Positions 10,074-25,184 of a stretch of DNA of 64,000 nt are shown here, piece by piece. How positions within the stretch are numbered: the first letter of the stretch is position 1; each line of letters opens with the position of its first letter. The notes beneath the pieces were generated by a model, which saw only the letters and a list, made by a program, of their open reading frames with translations, searched no databases and was not told the DNA's origin. Both the position numbers and the translations under genes were made by a program. The stretch is from positions 6,739,001 to 6,803,000 of the forward strand of contig OX031063.1 of the NCBI GenBank assembly GCA_943736015.1, in the 5' to 3' direction. Source of the DNA: Tridacna crocea (taxonomy: Eukaryota > Mollusca > Bivalvia > Cardiida > Cardiidae).

Positions 10074-13000
10074 ACAGCGGTTAAACATAAAATTGACTTT
10101 TGACTCGCGCGGTCATCCAAATTGGTTCAATGTTTTCATGACCCTGGTAAGAAAACAGGGAAAGTTTTTGTTTACCTTTCTTTGATTTGAACAACAGGTA
10201 TCAGTTGCCTCCGAAAGTGTGGAAGTTGATTTTACGATTTTATGCGCAGCACGTAACAGTCACGTATGGGTGAGATGGTCATCGTAACCAAATCAATGGC
10301 CCTAGTGAGAGAAAATGAAAAAGAAAAATCCCTATAATTGACTTAAGCAATAGTTGTCGTCTGCTATAAAATATTCCGTAAGTCGATTTTTCATGTTTTT
10401 GCGGATACGTAAGTGGCACCTGCGAGACAGTAGACAACCTAAATGGGTTTGTTGTCACGGTATAAAAAGATTGGAGAAAAAAAATTATTAAAAATTAAGT
10501 TCCCTCTATTTGACCTTCTAAGCAACAGGTGTCGTCTGCTATAAAATGCTCCACAAGTCGATTTTTCGCGTTTTTGCGATTACGTAACCTGCACCTATGA
10601 GACGGTAGTCAACGTAAATGGATTTGTCGTCACGGTATAAAGAGACTGGAGAAAAAATATACATTAAAAATTTAGTTCCTTTTGTTTGATTTATGCAATA
10701 ATAAGCAGTTGCTACTGAAAGAGCCTTCAGTCTTTTTTTAGCCACTTGTCGCATTATTTTGTTTTTTTTTTTTTTCGCATGAGCGGAACTGGCACATATG
10801 AGATGGTAGTCAACGTAACTGGGTTTCTTGTTGCGGTTTGAAGAGATTAGAAAAATTACACTTCAGTTGCCTTTGTTTGATATATGAGTTTTCAGTCTTT
10901 TTTTAGCCACTTGTCACATTAATTTCAGGGTTTGTTTTTTACACTGTACATTGATCACTTTGGCTCATTGAAAGTTTCAATGTGCAGCATTTATTGTGGG
11001 CTGAGAGTTGGAAAAGCAAATCCAGTGAAGGGCTGGGGAGTGGGGGGTGCATCGAGGGTTTAAGGGAATTAACTCTTGCAAGGGTTTTGAAAAGACCAAA
11101 TCAAGGTCTTCTGCGCCCCTATTTTCTTAAATGTTTGCCTATTTTCAGTGAAATCTGGCATGTGTGGATGGTGCATGCCCGGCAGATTGCCAAGGACTGC
11201 ACAGCAGCCTTTAAAGAAGACTTTAAATCCACTTTTATGCCGTTTTTTGCACTGTTTTTTATTCGATATATTAAGGCGCCATTTTGGAGCGATTTTGAAG
11301 CTCTCTGATTGGCTGATGGGCCCGAGTTTGAATTCTAAGGTCTTCTCTGATTGGCTGTTGGTATCCATTGTTGGTATCCAATCTGATTTCCTTAAAGCTT
11401 CTCTGATTGGATAATTTCAGAGAGGGAAGAGATTTGATTGGCTGATGGGAAAGGGGGGGAAATATCTGTTTATCTTTATTAACCTTTTACCACACAATGA
11501 CGCGGCCTTTTAACACCCCAAAGGCTTATGAAAATAATCTGAGGAAAGGAGAAAATACAGGTTACCAGCATTTTCTCCTTTTCCCACAATGTTTTCCACC
11601 CTATCAAAGAAAAAATTTGATTTTGAGTTATTCTTACATCTTATTTTATCTTTTTGGCCTACTTGTAAATTTCTTCAAACAAGAACAAGATTTCTTTTAT
11701 CGGAAAAAGTTTCTGCAACAGCAACCAGTTGCTTCTGAATTTTATATTTTCGCACAGCGGTTAAACATAAAATTGACTTTTGACTCGCGCGGTCATCCAA
11801 ATTGGTTCAATGTTTTCATGACCCTGGTAAGAAAACAGGGAAAATTTTTGTTTACTTTTCTTTGATTTGAACAACAGGTATCAGTTGCCTCCGAAAGTGT
11901 GGAAGTTGATTTTACGATTTTATGCGCAGCACGTAACAGTCACGTATGGGTGAGATGGTCATCGTAACCAAATCAATGGCCCTAGTGAGAGAAAATGAAA
12001 AAGAAAAATCCCTATAATTGACTTAAGCAATAGTTGTCGTCTGCTATAAAATATTCCGTAAGTCGATTTTTCATGTTTTTGCGGATACGTAAGTGGCACC
12101 TGCGAGACAGTAGACAACCTAAATGGGTTTGTTGTCACGGTATAAAAAGATTGGAGAAAAAAAATTATTAAAAATTAAGTTCCCTCTATTTGACCTTCTA
12201 AGCAACAGGTGTCGTCTGCTATAAAATGCTCCACAAGTCGATTTTTCGCGTTTTTGCGATTACGTAACCTGCACCTATGAGACGGTAGTCAACGTAAATG
12301 GATTTGTCGTCACGGTATAAAGAGACTGGAGAAAAAATATACATTAAAAATTTAGTTCCTTTTGTTTGATTTATGCAATAATAAGCAGTTGCTACTGAAA
12401 GAGCCTTCAGTCTTTTTTTAGCCACTTGTCGCATTATTTTTTTTTTTTTTTTTTTTCGCATGAGCGGAACTGGCACATATGAGACGGTAGTCAACGTAAC
12501 TGGGTTTCTTGTTGCGGTTTGAAGAGATTAGAAAAATTACACTTCAGTTGCCTTTGTTTGATATATGAGTTTTCAGTCTTTTTTTAGCCACTTGTCACAT
12601 TAATTTCAGGGTTTGTTTTTTACACTGTACATTGATCACTTTGGCTCATTGAAAGTTTCAATGTGCAGCATTTATTGTGGGCTGAGAGTTGGAAAAGCAA
12701 ATCCAGTGAAGGGCTGGGGAGTGGGGGGTGCATCGAGGGTTTAAGGGAATTAACTCTTGCAAGGGTTTTGAAAAGACCAAATCAAGGTCTTCTGCGCCCC
12801 TATTTTCTTAAATGTTTGCCTATTTTCAGTGAAATCTGGCATGTGTGGATGGTGCATGCCCGGCAGATTGCCAAGGACTGCACAGCAGCCTTTAAAGAAG
12901 ACTTTAAATCCACTTTTATGCCGTTTTTTGCACTGTTTTTTATTCGATATATTAAGGCGCCATTTTGGAGCGATTTTGAAGCTCTCTGATTGGCTGATGG

Positions 13001-13440
13001 GCCCGAGTTTGAATTCTAAGGTCTTCTCTGATTGGCTGTTGGTATCCATTGTTGGTATCCAATCTGATTTCCTTAAAGCTTCTCTGATTGGATAATTTCA
13101 GAGAGGGAAGAGATTTGATTGGCTGATGGGAAAGGGGGGGAAATATCTGTTTATCTTTATTAACCTTTTACCACACAATGACGCGGCCTTTTAACACCCC
13201 AAAGGCTTATGAAAATAATCTGAGGAAAGGAGAAAATACAGGTTACCAGCATTTTCTCCTTTTCCCACAATGTTTTCCACCCTATCAAAGAAAAAATTTG
13301 ATTTTGAGTTATTCTTACATCTTATTTTATCTTTTTGGCCTACTTGTAAATTTCTTCAAACAAGAACAAGATTTCTTTTATCGGAAAAAGTTTCCGCAAC
13401 AGCAACCAGTTGCTTCTGAATTTTATATTTTCGCACAGCG

Positions 13441-16400
13441 GTTAAACATAAAATTGACTTTTGACTCGCGCGGTCATCCAAATTGGTTCAATGTTTTCAT
13501 GACCCTGGTAAGAAAACAGGGAAAATTTTTGTTTACCTTTCTTTGATTTGAACAACAGGTATCAGTTGCCTCCGAAAGTGTGGAAGTTGATTTTACGATT
13601 TTATGCGCAGCACGTAACAGTCACGTATGGGTGAGATGGTCATCGTAACCAAATCAATGGCCCTAGTGAGAGAAAATGAAAAAGAAAAATCCCTATAATT
13701 GACTTAAGCAATAGTTGTCGTCTGCTATAAAATATTCCGTAAGTCGATTTTTCATGTTTTTGCGGATACGTAAGTGGCACCTGCGAGACAGTAGACAACC
13801 TAAATGGGTTTGTTGTCACGGTATAAAAAGATTGGAGAAAAAAAATTATTAAAAATTAAGTTCCCTCTATTTGACCTTCTAAGCAACAGGTGTCGTCTGC
13901 TATAAAATGCTCCACAAGTCGATTTTTCGCGTTTTTGCGATTACGTAACCTGCACCTATGAGACGGTAGTCAACGTAAATGGATTTGTCGTCACGGTATA
14001 AAGAGACTGGAGAAAAAATATACATTAAAAATTTAGTTCCTTTTGTTTGATTTATGCAATAATAAGCAGTTGCTACTGAAAGAGCCTTCAGTCTTTTTTT
14101 AGCCACTTGTCGCATTATTATTTTTTTTTTTTTTCGCATGAGCGGAACTGGCACATATGAGACGGTAGTCAACGTAACTGGGTTTCTTGTTGCGGTTTGA
14201 AGAGATTAGAAAAATTACACTTCAGTTGCCTTTGTTTGATATATGAGTTTTCAGTCTTTTTTTAGCCACTTGTCACATTAATTTCAGGGTTTGTTTTTTA
14301 CACTGTACATTGATCACTTTGGCTCATTGAAAGTTTCAATGTGCAGCATTTATTGTGGGCTGAGAGTTGGAAAAGCAAATCCAGTGAAGGGCTGGGGAGT
14401 GGGGGGTGCATCGAGGGTTTAAGGGAATTAACTCTTGCAAGGGTTTTGAAAAGACCAAATCAAGGTCTTCTGCGCCCCTATTTTCTTAAATGTTTGCCTA
14501 TTTTCAGTGAAATCTGGCATGTGTGGATGGTGCATGCCCGGCAGATTGCCAAGGACTGCACAGCAGCCTTTAAAGAAGACTTTAAATCCACTTTTATGCC
14601 GTTTTTTGCACTGTTTTTTATTCGATATATTAAGGCGCCATTTTGGAGCGATTTTGAAGCTCTCTGATTGGCTGATGGGCCCGAGTTTGAATTCTAAGGT
14701 CTTCTCTGATTGGCTGTTGGTATCCATTGTTGGTATCCAATCTGATTTCCTTAAAGCTTCTCTGATTGGATAATTTCAGAGAGGGAAGAGATTTGATTGG
14801 CTGATGGGAAAGGGGGGGAAATATCTGTTTATCTTTATTAACCTTTTACCACACAATGACGCGGCCTTTTAACACCCCAAAGGCTTATGAAAATAATCTG
14901 AGGAAAGGAGAAAATACAGGTTACCAGCATTTTCTCCTTTTCCCACAATGTTTTCCACCCTATCAAAGATAAAATTTGATTTTGAGTTATTCTTACATCT
15001 TATTTTATCTTTTTGGCCTACTTGTAAATTTCTTCAAACAAGAACAAGATTTCTTTTATCGGAAAAAGTTTCCGCAACAGCAACCAGTTGCTTCTGAATT
15101 TTATATTTTCGTACAGCGGTTAAACATAAAATTGACTTTTGACTCGCGCGGTCATCCAAATTGGTTCAATGTTTCCATGACCCTGGTAAGAAAACAGGGA
15201 AAATTTTTGTTTACCTTTCTTTGATTTGAACAACAGGTATCAGTTGCCTCCGAAAGTGTGGAAGTTGATTTTACGATTTTATGCGCAGCACGTAACAGTC
15301 ACGTATGGGTGAGATGGTCATCGTAACCAAATCAATGGCCCTAGTGAGAGAAAATGAAAAAGAAAAATCCCTATAATTGACTTAAGCAATAGTTGTCGTC
15401 TGCTATAAAATATTCCGTAAGTCGATTTTTCATGTTTTTGCGGATACGTAAGTGGCACCTGCGAGACAGTAGACAACCTAAATGGGTTTGTTGTCACGGT
15501 ATAAAAAGATTGGAGAAAAAAAATTATTAAAAATTAAGTTCCCTCTATTTGACCTTCTAAGCAACAGGTGTCGTCTGCTATAAAATGCTCCACAAGTCGA
15601 TTTTTCGCGTTTTTGCGATTACGTAACCTGCACCTATGAGACGGTAGTCAACGTAAATGGATTTGTCGTCACGGTATAAAGAGACTGGAGAAAAAATATA
15701 CATTAAAAATTTAGTTCCTTTTGTTTGATTTATGCAATAATAAGCAGTTGCTACTGAAAGAGCCTTCAGTCTTTTTTTAGCCACTTGTCGCATTATTATT
15801 ATTTTTTTTTTTTCGCATGAGCGGAACTGGCACATATGAGACGGTAGTCAACGTAACTGGGTTTCTTGTTGCGGTTTGAAGAGATTAGAAAAATTACACT
15901 TCAGTTGCCTTTGTTTGATATATGAGTTTTCAGTCTTTTTTTAGCCACTTGTCACATTAATTTCAGGGTTTGTTTTTTACACTGTACATTGATCACTTTG
16001 GCTCATTGAAAGTTTCAATGTGCAGCATTTATTGTGGGCTGAGAGTTGGAAAAGCAAATCCAGTGAAGGGCTGGGGAGTGGGGGGTGCATCGAGGGTTTA
16101 AGGGAATTAACTCTTGCAAGGGTTTTGAAAAGACCAAATCAAGGTCTTCTGCGCCCCTATTTTCTTAAATGTTTGCCTATTTTCAGTGAAATCTGGCATG
16201 TGTGGATGGTGCATGCCCGGCAGATTGCCAAGGACTGCACAGCAGCCTTTAAAGAAGACTTTAAATCCACTTTTATGCCGTTTTTTGCACTGTTTTTTAT
16301 TCGATATATTAAGGCGCCATTTTGGAGCGATTTTGAAGCTCTCTGATTGGCTGATGGGCCCGAGTTTGAATTCTAAGGTCTTCTCTGATTGGCTGTTGGT

Positions 16401-16797
16401 ATCCATTGTTGGTATCCAATCTGATTTCCTTAAAGCTTCTCTGATTGGATAATTTCAGAGAGGGAAGAGATTTGATTGGCTGATGGGAAAGGGGGGGGGA
16501 AATATCTGTTTATCTTTATTAACCTTTTACCACACAATGACGCGGCCTTTTAACACCCCAAAGGCTTATGAAAATAATCTGAGGAAAGGAGAAAATACAG
16601 GTTACCAGCATTTTCTCCTTTTCCCACAATGTTTTCCACCCTATCAAAGATAAAATTTGATTTTGAGTTATTCTTACATCTTATTTTATCTTTTTGGCCT
16701 ACTTGTAAATTTCTTCAAACAAGAACAAGATTTCTTTTATCGGAAAAAGTTTACGCAACAGCAACCAGTTGCTTCTGAATTTTATATTTTCGTACAG
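13441..16797 (+). repeat. Two adjacent units of a distinct variant class
   Basis: Two neighbouring units share A-to-T changes at 14970 and 16651 (AAAGATAAAATTT in place of AAAGAAAAAATTT) and a TTCGTACAGC variant in place of TTCGCACAGC. The same pair of variants reappears together at 31745 and 33425, ten units to the right, and not in the units between. The boundaries given are approximate unit edges. Confidence 0.75.
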
Positions 16798-19700
16798 CGG
16801 TTAAACATAAAATTGACTTTTGACTCGCGCGGTCATCCAAATTGGTTCAATGTTTTCATGACCCTGGTAAGAAAACAGGGAAAATTTTTGTTTACCTTTC
16901 TTTGATTTGAACAACAGGTATCAGTTGCCTCCGAAAGTGTGGAAGTTGATTTTACGATTTTATGCGCAGCACGTAACAGTCACGTATGGGTGAGATGGTC
17001 ATCGTAACCAAATCAATGGCCCTAGTGAGAGAAAATGAAAAAGAAAAATCCCTATAATTGAATTAAGCAATAGTTGTCGTCTGCTATAAAATATTCCGTA
17101 AGTCGATTTTTCATGTTTTTGCGGATACGTAAGTGGCACCTGCGAGACAGTAGACAACCTAAATGGGTTTGTTGTCACGGTATAAAAAGATTGGAGAAAA
17201 AAAAAAATTAAAAATTAAGTTCCCTCTATTTGACCTTCTAAGCAACAGGTGTCGTCTGCTATAAAATGCTCCACAAGTCGATTTTTCGCGTTTTTGCGAT
17301 TACGTAACCTGCACCTATGAGACGGTAGTCAACGTAAATGGATTTGTCGTCACGGTATAAAGAGACTGGAGAAAAAATATACATTAAAAATTTAGTTCCT
17401 TTTGTTTGATTTATGCAATAATAAGCAGTTGCTACTGAAAGAGCCTTCAGTCTTTTTTTAGCCACTTGTCGCATTTTTTTTTTTTCGCATGAGCGGAACT
17501 GGCACATATGAGACGGTAGTCAACGTAACTGGGTTTCTTGTTGCGGTTTGAAGAGATTAGAAAAATTACACTTCAGTTGCCTTTGTTTGATATATGAGTT
17601 TTCAGTCTTTTTTTAGCCACTTGTCACATTAATTTCAGGGTTTGTTTTTTACACTGTACATTGATCACTTTGGCTCATTGAAAGTTTCAATGTGCAGCAT
17701 TTATTGTGGGCTGAGAGTTGGAAAAGCAAAGCCAGTGAAGGGCTGGGGAGTGGGGGGTGCATCGAGGGTTTAAGGGAATTAACTCTTGCAAGGGTTTTGA
17801 AAAGACCAAATCAAGGTCTTCTGCGCCCCTATTTTCTTAAATGTTTGCCTATTTTCAGTGAAATCTGGCATGTGTGGATGGTGCATGCCCGGCAGATTGC
17901 CAAGGACTGCACAGCAGCCTTTAAAGAAGACTTTAAATCCACTTTTATGCCGTTTTTTGCACTGTTTTTTATTCGATATATTAAGGCGCCATTTTGGAGC
18001 GATTTTGAAGCTCTCTGATTGGCTGATGGGCCCGAGTTTGAATTCTAAGGTCTTCTCTGATTGGCTGTTGGTATCCATTGTTGGTATCCAATCTGATTTC
18101 CTTAAAGCTTCTCTGATTGGATAATTTCAGAGAGGGAAGAGATTTGATTGGCTGATGGGAAAGGGGGGGAAATATCTGTTTATCTTTATTAACCTTTTAC
18201 CACACAATGACGCGGCCTTTTAACACCCCAAAGGCTTATGAAAATAATCTGAGGAAAGGAGAAAATACAGGTTACCAGCATTTTCTCCTTTTCCCACAAT
18301 GTTTTCCACCCTATCAAAGAAAAAATTTGATTTTGAGTTATTCTTACATCTTATTTTATCTTTTTGGCCTACTTGTAAATTTCTTCAAACAAGAACAAGA
18401 TTTCTTTTATCGGAAAAAGTTTCTGCAACAGCAACCAGTTGCTTCTGAATTTTATATTTTCGCACAGCGGTTAAACATAAAATTGACTTTTGACTCGCGC
18501 GGTCATCCAAATTGGTTCAATGTTTTCATGACCCTGGTAAGAAAACAGGGAAAATTTTTGTTTACTTTTCTTTGATTTGAACAACAGGTATCAGTTGCCT
18601 CCGAAAGTGTTGAAGTTGATTTTACGATTTTATGCGCAGCACGTAACAGTCACGTATGGGTGAGATGGTCATCGTAACCAAATCAATGGCCCTAGTGAGA
18701 GAAAATGAAAAAGAAAAATCCCTATAATTGACTTAAGCAATAGTTGTCGTCTGCTATAAAATATTCCGTAAGTCGATTTTTCATGTTTTTGCGGATACGT
18801 AAGTGGCACCTGCGAGACAGTAGACAACCTAAATGGGTTTGTTGTCACGGTATAAAAAGATTGGAGAAAAAAAATTATTAAAAATTAAGTTCCCTCTATT
18901 TGACCTTCTAAGCAACAGGTGTCGTCTGCTATAAAATGCTCCACAAGTCGATTTTTCGCGTTTTTGCGATTACGTAACCTGCACCTATGAGACGGTAGTC
19001 AACGTAAATGGATTTGTCGTCACGGTATAAAGAGACTGGAGAAAAAATATACATTAAAAATTTAGTTCCTTTTGTTTGATTTATGCAATAATAAGCAGTT
19101 GCTACTGAAAGAGCCTTCAGTCTTTTTTTAGCCACTTGTCGCATTATTTTTTTTTTTTTTTTTTTCGCATGAGCGGAACTGGCACATATGAGACGGTAGT
19201 CAACGTAACTGGGTTTCTTGTTGCGGTTTGAAGAGATTAGAAAAATTACACTTCAGTTGCCTTTGTTTGATATATGAGTTTTCAGTCTTTTTTTAGCCAC
19301 TTGTCACATTAATTTCAGGGTTTGTTTTTTACACTGTACATTGATCACTTTGGCTCATTGAAAGTTTCAATGTGCAGCATTTATTGTGGGCTGAGAGTTG
19401 GAAAAGCAAATCCAGTGAAGGGCTGGGGAGTGGGGGGTGCATCGAGGGTTTAAGGGAATTAACTCTTGCAAGGGTTTTGAAAAGACCAAATCAAGGTCTT
19501 CTGCGCCCCTATTTTCTTAAATGTTTGCCTATTTTCAGTGAAATCTGGCATGTGTGGATGGTGCATGCCCGGCAGATTGCCAAGGACTGCACAGCAGCCT
19601 TTAAAGAAGACTTTAAATCCACTTTTATGCCGTTTTTTGCACTGTTTTTTATTCGATATATTAAGGCGCCATTTTGGAGCGATTTTGAAGCTCTCTGATT

Positions 19701-22700
19701 GGCTGATGGGCCCGAGTTTGAATTCTAAGGTCTTCTCTGATTGGCTGTTGGTATCCATTGTTGGTATCCAATCTGATTTCCTTAAAGCTTCTCTGATTGG
19801 ATAATTTCAGAGAGGGAAGAGATTTGATTGGCTGATGGGAAAGGGGGGGAAATATCTGTTTATCTTTATTAACCTTTTACCACACAATGACGCGGCCTTT
19901 TAACACCCCAAAGGCTTATGAAAATAATCTGAGGAAAGGAGAAAATACAGGTTACCAGCATTTTCTCCTTTTCCCACAATGTTTTCCACCCTATCAAAGA
20001 AAAAATTTGATTTTGAGTTATTCTTACATCTTATTTTATCTTTTTGGCCTACTTGTAAATTTCTTCAAACAAGAACAAGATTTCTTTTATCGGAAAAAGT
20101 TTCCGCAACAGCAACCAGTTGCTTCTGAATTTTATATTTTCGCACAGCGGTTAAACATAAAATTGACTTTTGACTCGCGCGGTCATCCAAATTGGTTCAA
20201 TGTTTTCATGACCCTGGTAAGAAAACAGGGAAAATTTTTGTTTACCTTTCTTTGATTTGAACAACAGGTATCAGTTGCCTCCGAAAGTGTGGAAGTTGAT
20301 TTTACGATTTTATGCGCAGCACGTAACAGTCACGTATGGGTGAGATGGTCATCGTAACCAAATCAATGGCCCTAGTGAGAGAAAATGAAAAAAGAAAAAT
20401 CTCTATAATTGACTTAAGCAATAGTTGTCGTCTGCTATAAAATATTCCGTAAGTCGATTTTTCATGTTTTTGCGGATACGTAAGTGGCACCTGCGAGACA
20501 GTAGACAACCTAAATGGGTTTGTTGTCACGGTATAAAAAGATTGGAGAAAAAAAATTATTAAAAATTAAGTTCCCTCTATTTGACCTTCTAAGCAACAGG
20601 TGTCGTCTGCTATAAAATGCTCCACAAGTCGATTTTTCGCGTTTTTGCGATTACGTAACCTGCACCTATGAGACGGTAGTCAACGTAAATGGATTTGTCG
20701 TCACGGTATAAAGAGACTGGAGAAAAAATATACATTAAAAATTTAGTTCCTTTTGTTTGATTTATGCAATAATAAGCAGTTGCTACTGAAAGAGCCTTCA
20801 GTCTTTTTTTAGCCACTTGTCGCATTATTTTTTTTTTTTTTTTTTCGCATGAGCGGAACTGGCACATATGAGACGGTAATCAACGTAACTGGGTTTCTTG
20901 TTGCGGTTTGAAGAGATTAGAAAAATTACACTTCAGTTGCCTTTGTTTGATATATGAGTTTTCAGTCTTTTTTTAGCCACTTGTCACATTAATTTCAGGG
21001 TTTGTTTTTTACACTGTACATTGATCACTTTGGCTCATTGAAAGTTTCAATGTGCAGCATTTATTGTGGGCTGAGAGTTGGAAAAGCAAATCCAGTGAAG
21101 GGCTGGGGAGTGGGGGGTGCATCGAGGGTTTAAGGGAATTAACTCTTGCAAGGGTTTTGAAAAGACCAAATCAAGGTCTTCTGCGCCCCTATTTTCTTAA
21201 ATGTTTGCCTATTTTCAGTGAAATCTGGCATGTGTGGATGGTGCATGCCCGGCAGATTGCCAAGGACTGCACAGCAGCCTTTAAAGAAGACTTTAAATCC
21301 ACTTTTATGCCGTTTTTTGCACTGTTTTTTATTCGATATATTAAGGCGCCATTTTGGAGCGATTTTGAAGCTCTCTGATTGGCTGATGGGCCCGAGTTTG
21401 AATTCTAAGGTCTTCTCTGATTGGCTGTTGGTATCCATTGTTGGTATCCAATCTGATTTCCTTAAAGCTTCTCTGATTGGATAATTTCAGAGAGGGAAGA
21501 GATTTGATTGGCTGATGGGAAAGGGGGGGAAATATCTGTTTATCTTTATTAACCTTTTACCACACAATGACGCGGCCTTTTAACACCCCAAAGGCTTATG
21601 AAAATAATCTGAGGAAAGGAGAAAATACAGGTTACCAGCATTTTCTCCTTTTCCCACAATGTTTTCCACCCTATCAAAGAAAAAATTTGATTTTGAGTTA
21701 TTCTTACATCTTATTTTATCTTTTTGGCCTACTTGTAAATTTCTTCAAACAAGAACAAGATTTCTTTTATCGGAAAAAGTTTCCGCAACAGCAACCAGTT
21801 GCTTCTGAATTTTATATTTTCGCACAGCGGTTAAACATAAAATTGACTTTTGACTCGCGCGGTCATCCAAATTGGTTCAATGTTTTCATGACCCTGGTAA
21901 GAAAACAGGGAAAATTTTTGTTTACCTTTCTTTGATTTGAACAACAGGTATCAGTTGCCTCCGAAAGTGTGAAAGTTGATTTTACGATTTTATGCGCAGC
22001 ACGTAACAGTCACGTATGGGTGAGATGGTCATCGTAACCAAATCAATGGCCCTAGTGAGAGAAAATGAAAAAGAAAAATCCCTATAATTGACTTAAGCAA
22101 TAGTTGTCGTCTGCTATAAAATATTCCGTAAGTCGATTTTTCATGTTTTTGCGGATACGTAAGTGGCACCTGCGAGACAGTAGACAACCTAAATGGGTTT
22201 GTTGTCACGGTATAAAAAGATTGGAGAAAAAAAATTATTAAAAATTAAGTTCCCTCTATTTGACCTTCTAAGCAACAGGTGTCGTCTGCTATAAAATGCT
22301 CCACAAGTCGATTTTTCGCGTTTTTGCGATTACGTAACCTGCACCTATGAGACGGTAGTCAACGTAAATGGATTTGTCGTCACGGTATAAAGAGACTGGA
22401 GAAAAAATATACATTAAAAATTTAGTTCCTTTTGTTTGATTTATGCAATAAAAAGCAGTTGCTACTGAAAGAGCCTTCAGTCTTTTTTTAGCCACTTGTC
22501 GCATTATTTTTTTTTTTTTTTTTTTCGCATGAGCGGAACTGGCACATATGAGACGGTAGTCAACGTAACTGGGTTTCTTGTTGCGGTTTGAAGAGATTAG
22601 AAAAATTACACTTCAGTTGCCTTTGTTTGATATATGAGTTTTCAGTCTTTTTTTAGCCACTTGTCACATTAATTTCAGGGTTTGTTTTTTACACTGTACA

Positions 22701-25184
22701 TTGATCACTTTGGCTCATTGAAAGTTTCAATGTGCAGCATTTATTGTGGGCTGAGAGTTGGAAAAGCAAATCCAGTGAAGGGCTGGGGAGTGGGGGGTGC
22801 ATCGAGGGTTTAAGGGAATTAACTCTTGCAAGGGTTTTGAAAAGACCAAATCAAGGTCTTCTGCGCCCCTATTTTCTTAAATGTTTGCCTATTTTCAGTG
22901 AAATCTGGCATGTGTGGATGGTGCATGCCCGGCAGATTGCCAAGGACTGCACAGCAGCCTTTAAAGAAGACTTTAAATCCACTTTTATGCCGTTTTTTGC
23001 ACTGTTTTTTATTCGATATATTAAGGCGCCATTTTGGAGCGATTTTGAAGCTCTCTGATTGGCTGATGGGCCCGAGTTTGAATTCTAAGGTCTTCTCTGA
23101 TTGGCTGTTGGTATCCATTGTTGGTATCCAATCTGATTTCCTTAAAGCTTCTCTGATTGGATAATTTCAGAGAGGGAAGAGATTTGATTGGCTGATGGGA
23201 AAGGGGGGGAAATATCTGTTTATCTTTATTAACCTTTTACCACACAATGACGCGGCCTTTTAACACCCCAAAGGCTTATGAAAATAATCTGAGGAAAGGA
23301 GAAAATACAGGTTACCAGCATTTTCTCCTTTTCCCACAATGTTTTCCACCCTATCAAAGAAAAAATTTGATTTTGAGTTATTCTTACATCTTATTTTATC
23401 TTTTTGGCCTACTTGTAAATTTCTTCAAACAAGAACAAGATTTCTTTTATCGGAAAAAGTTTCTGCAACAGCAACCAGTTGCTTCTGAATTTTATATTTT
23501 CGCACAGCGGTTAAACATAAAATTGACTTTTGACTCGCGCGGTCATCCAAATTGGTTCAATGTTTTCATGACCCTGGTAAGAAAACAGGGAAAATTTTTG
23601 TTTACTTTTCTTTGATTTGAACAACAGGTATCAGTTGCCTCCGAAAGTGTTGAAGTTGATTTTACGATTTTATGCGCAGCACGTAACAGTCACGTATGGG
23701 TGAGATGGTCATCGTAACCAAATCAATGGCCCTAGTGAGAGAAAATGAAAAAGAAAAATCCCTATAATTGACTTAAGCAATAGTTGTCGTCTGCTATAAA
23801 ATATTCCGTAAGTCGATTTTTCATGTTTTTGCGGATACGTAAGTGGCACCTGCGAGACAGTAGACAACCTAAATGGGTTTGTTGTCACGGTATAAAAAGA
23901 TTGGAGAAAAAAAATTATTAAAAATTAAGTTCCCTCTATTTGACCTTCTAAGCAACAGGTGTCGTCTGCTATAAAATGCTCCACAAGTCGATTTTTCGCG
24001 TTTTTGCGATTACGTAACCTGCACCTATGAGACGGTAGTCAACGTAAATGGATTTGTCGTCACGGTATAAAGAGACTGGAGAAAAAATATACATTAAAAA
24101 TTTAGTTCCTTTTGTTTGATTTATGCAATAATAAGCAGTTGCTACTGAAAGAGCCTTCAGTCTTTTTTTAGCCACTTGTCGCATTATTTTTTTTTTTTTT
24201 TTTTTTCGCATGAGCGGAACTGGCACATATGAGACGGTAGTCAACGTAACTGGGTTTCTTGTTGCGGTTTGAAGAGATTAGAAAAATTACACTTCAGTTG
24301 CCTTTGTTTGATATATGAGTTTTCAGTCTTTTTTTAGCCACTTGTCACATTAATTTCAGGGTTTGTTTTTTACACTGTACATTGATCACTTTGGCTCATT
24401 GAAAGTTTCAATGTGCAGCATTTATTGTGGGCTGAGAGTTGGAAAAGCAAATCCAGTGAAGGGCTGGGGAGTGGGGGGTGCATCGAGGGTTTAAGGGAAT
24501 TAACTCTTGCAAGGGTTTTGAAAAGACCAAATCAAGGTCTTCTGCGCCCCTATTTTCTTAAATGTTTGCCTATTTTCAGTGAAATCTGGCATGTGTGGAT
24601 GGTGCATGCCCGGCAGATTGCCAAGGACTGCACAGCAGCCTTTAAAGAAGACTTTAAATCCACTTTTATGCCGTTTTTTGCACTGTTTTTTATTCGATAT
24701 ATTAAGGCGCCATTTTGGAGCGATTTTGAAGCTCTCTGATTGGCTGATGGGCCCGAGTTTGAATTCTAAGGTCTTCTCTGATTGGCTGTTGGTATCCATT
24801 GTTGGTATCCAATCTGATTTCCTTAAAGCTTCTCTGATTGGATAATTTCAGAGAGGGAAGAGATTTGATTGGCTGATGGGAAAGGGGGGGAAATATCTGT
24901 TTATCTTTATTAACCTTTTACCACACAATGACGCGGCCTTTTAACACCCCAAAGGCTTATGAAAATAATCTGAGGAAAGGAGAAAATACAGGTTACCAGC
25001 ATTTTCTCCTTTTCCCACAATGTTTTCCACCCTATCAAAGAAAAAATTTGATTTTGAGTTATTCTTACATCTTATTTTATCTTTTTGGCCTACTTGTAAA
25101 TTTCTTCAAACAAGAACAAGATTTCTTTTATCGGAAAAAGTTTCTGCAACAGCAACCAGTTGCTTCTGAATTTTATATTTTCGC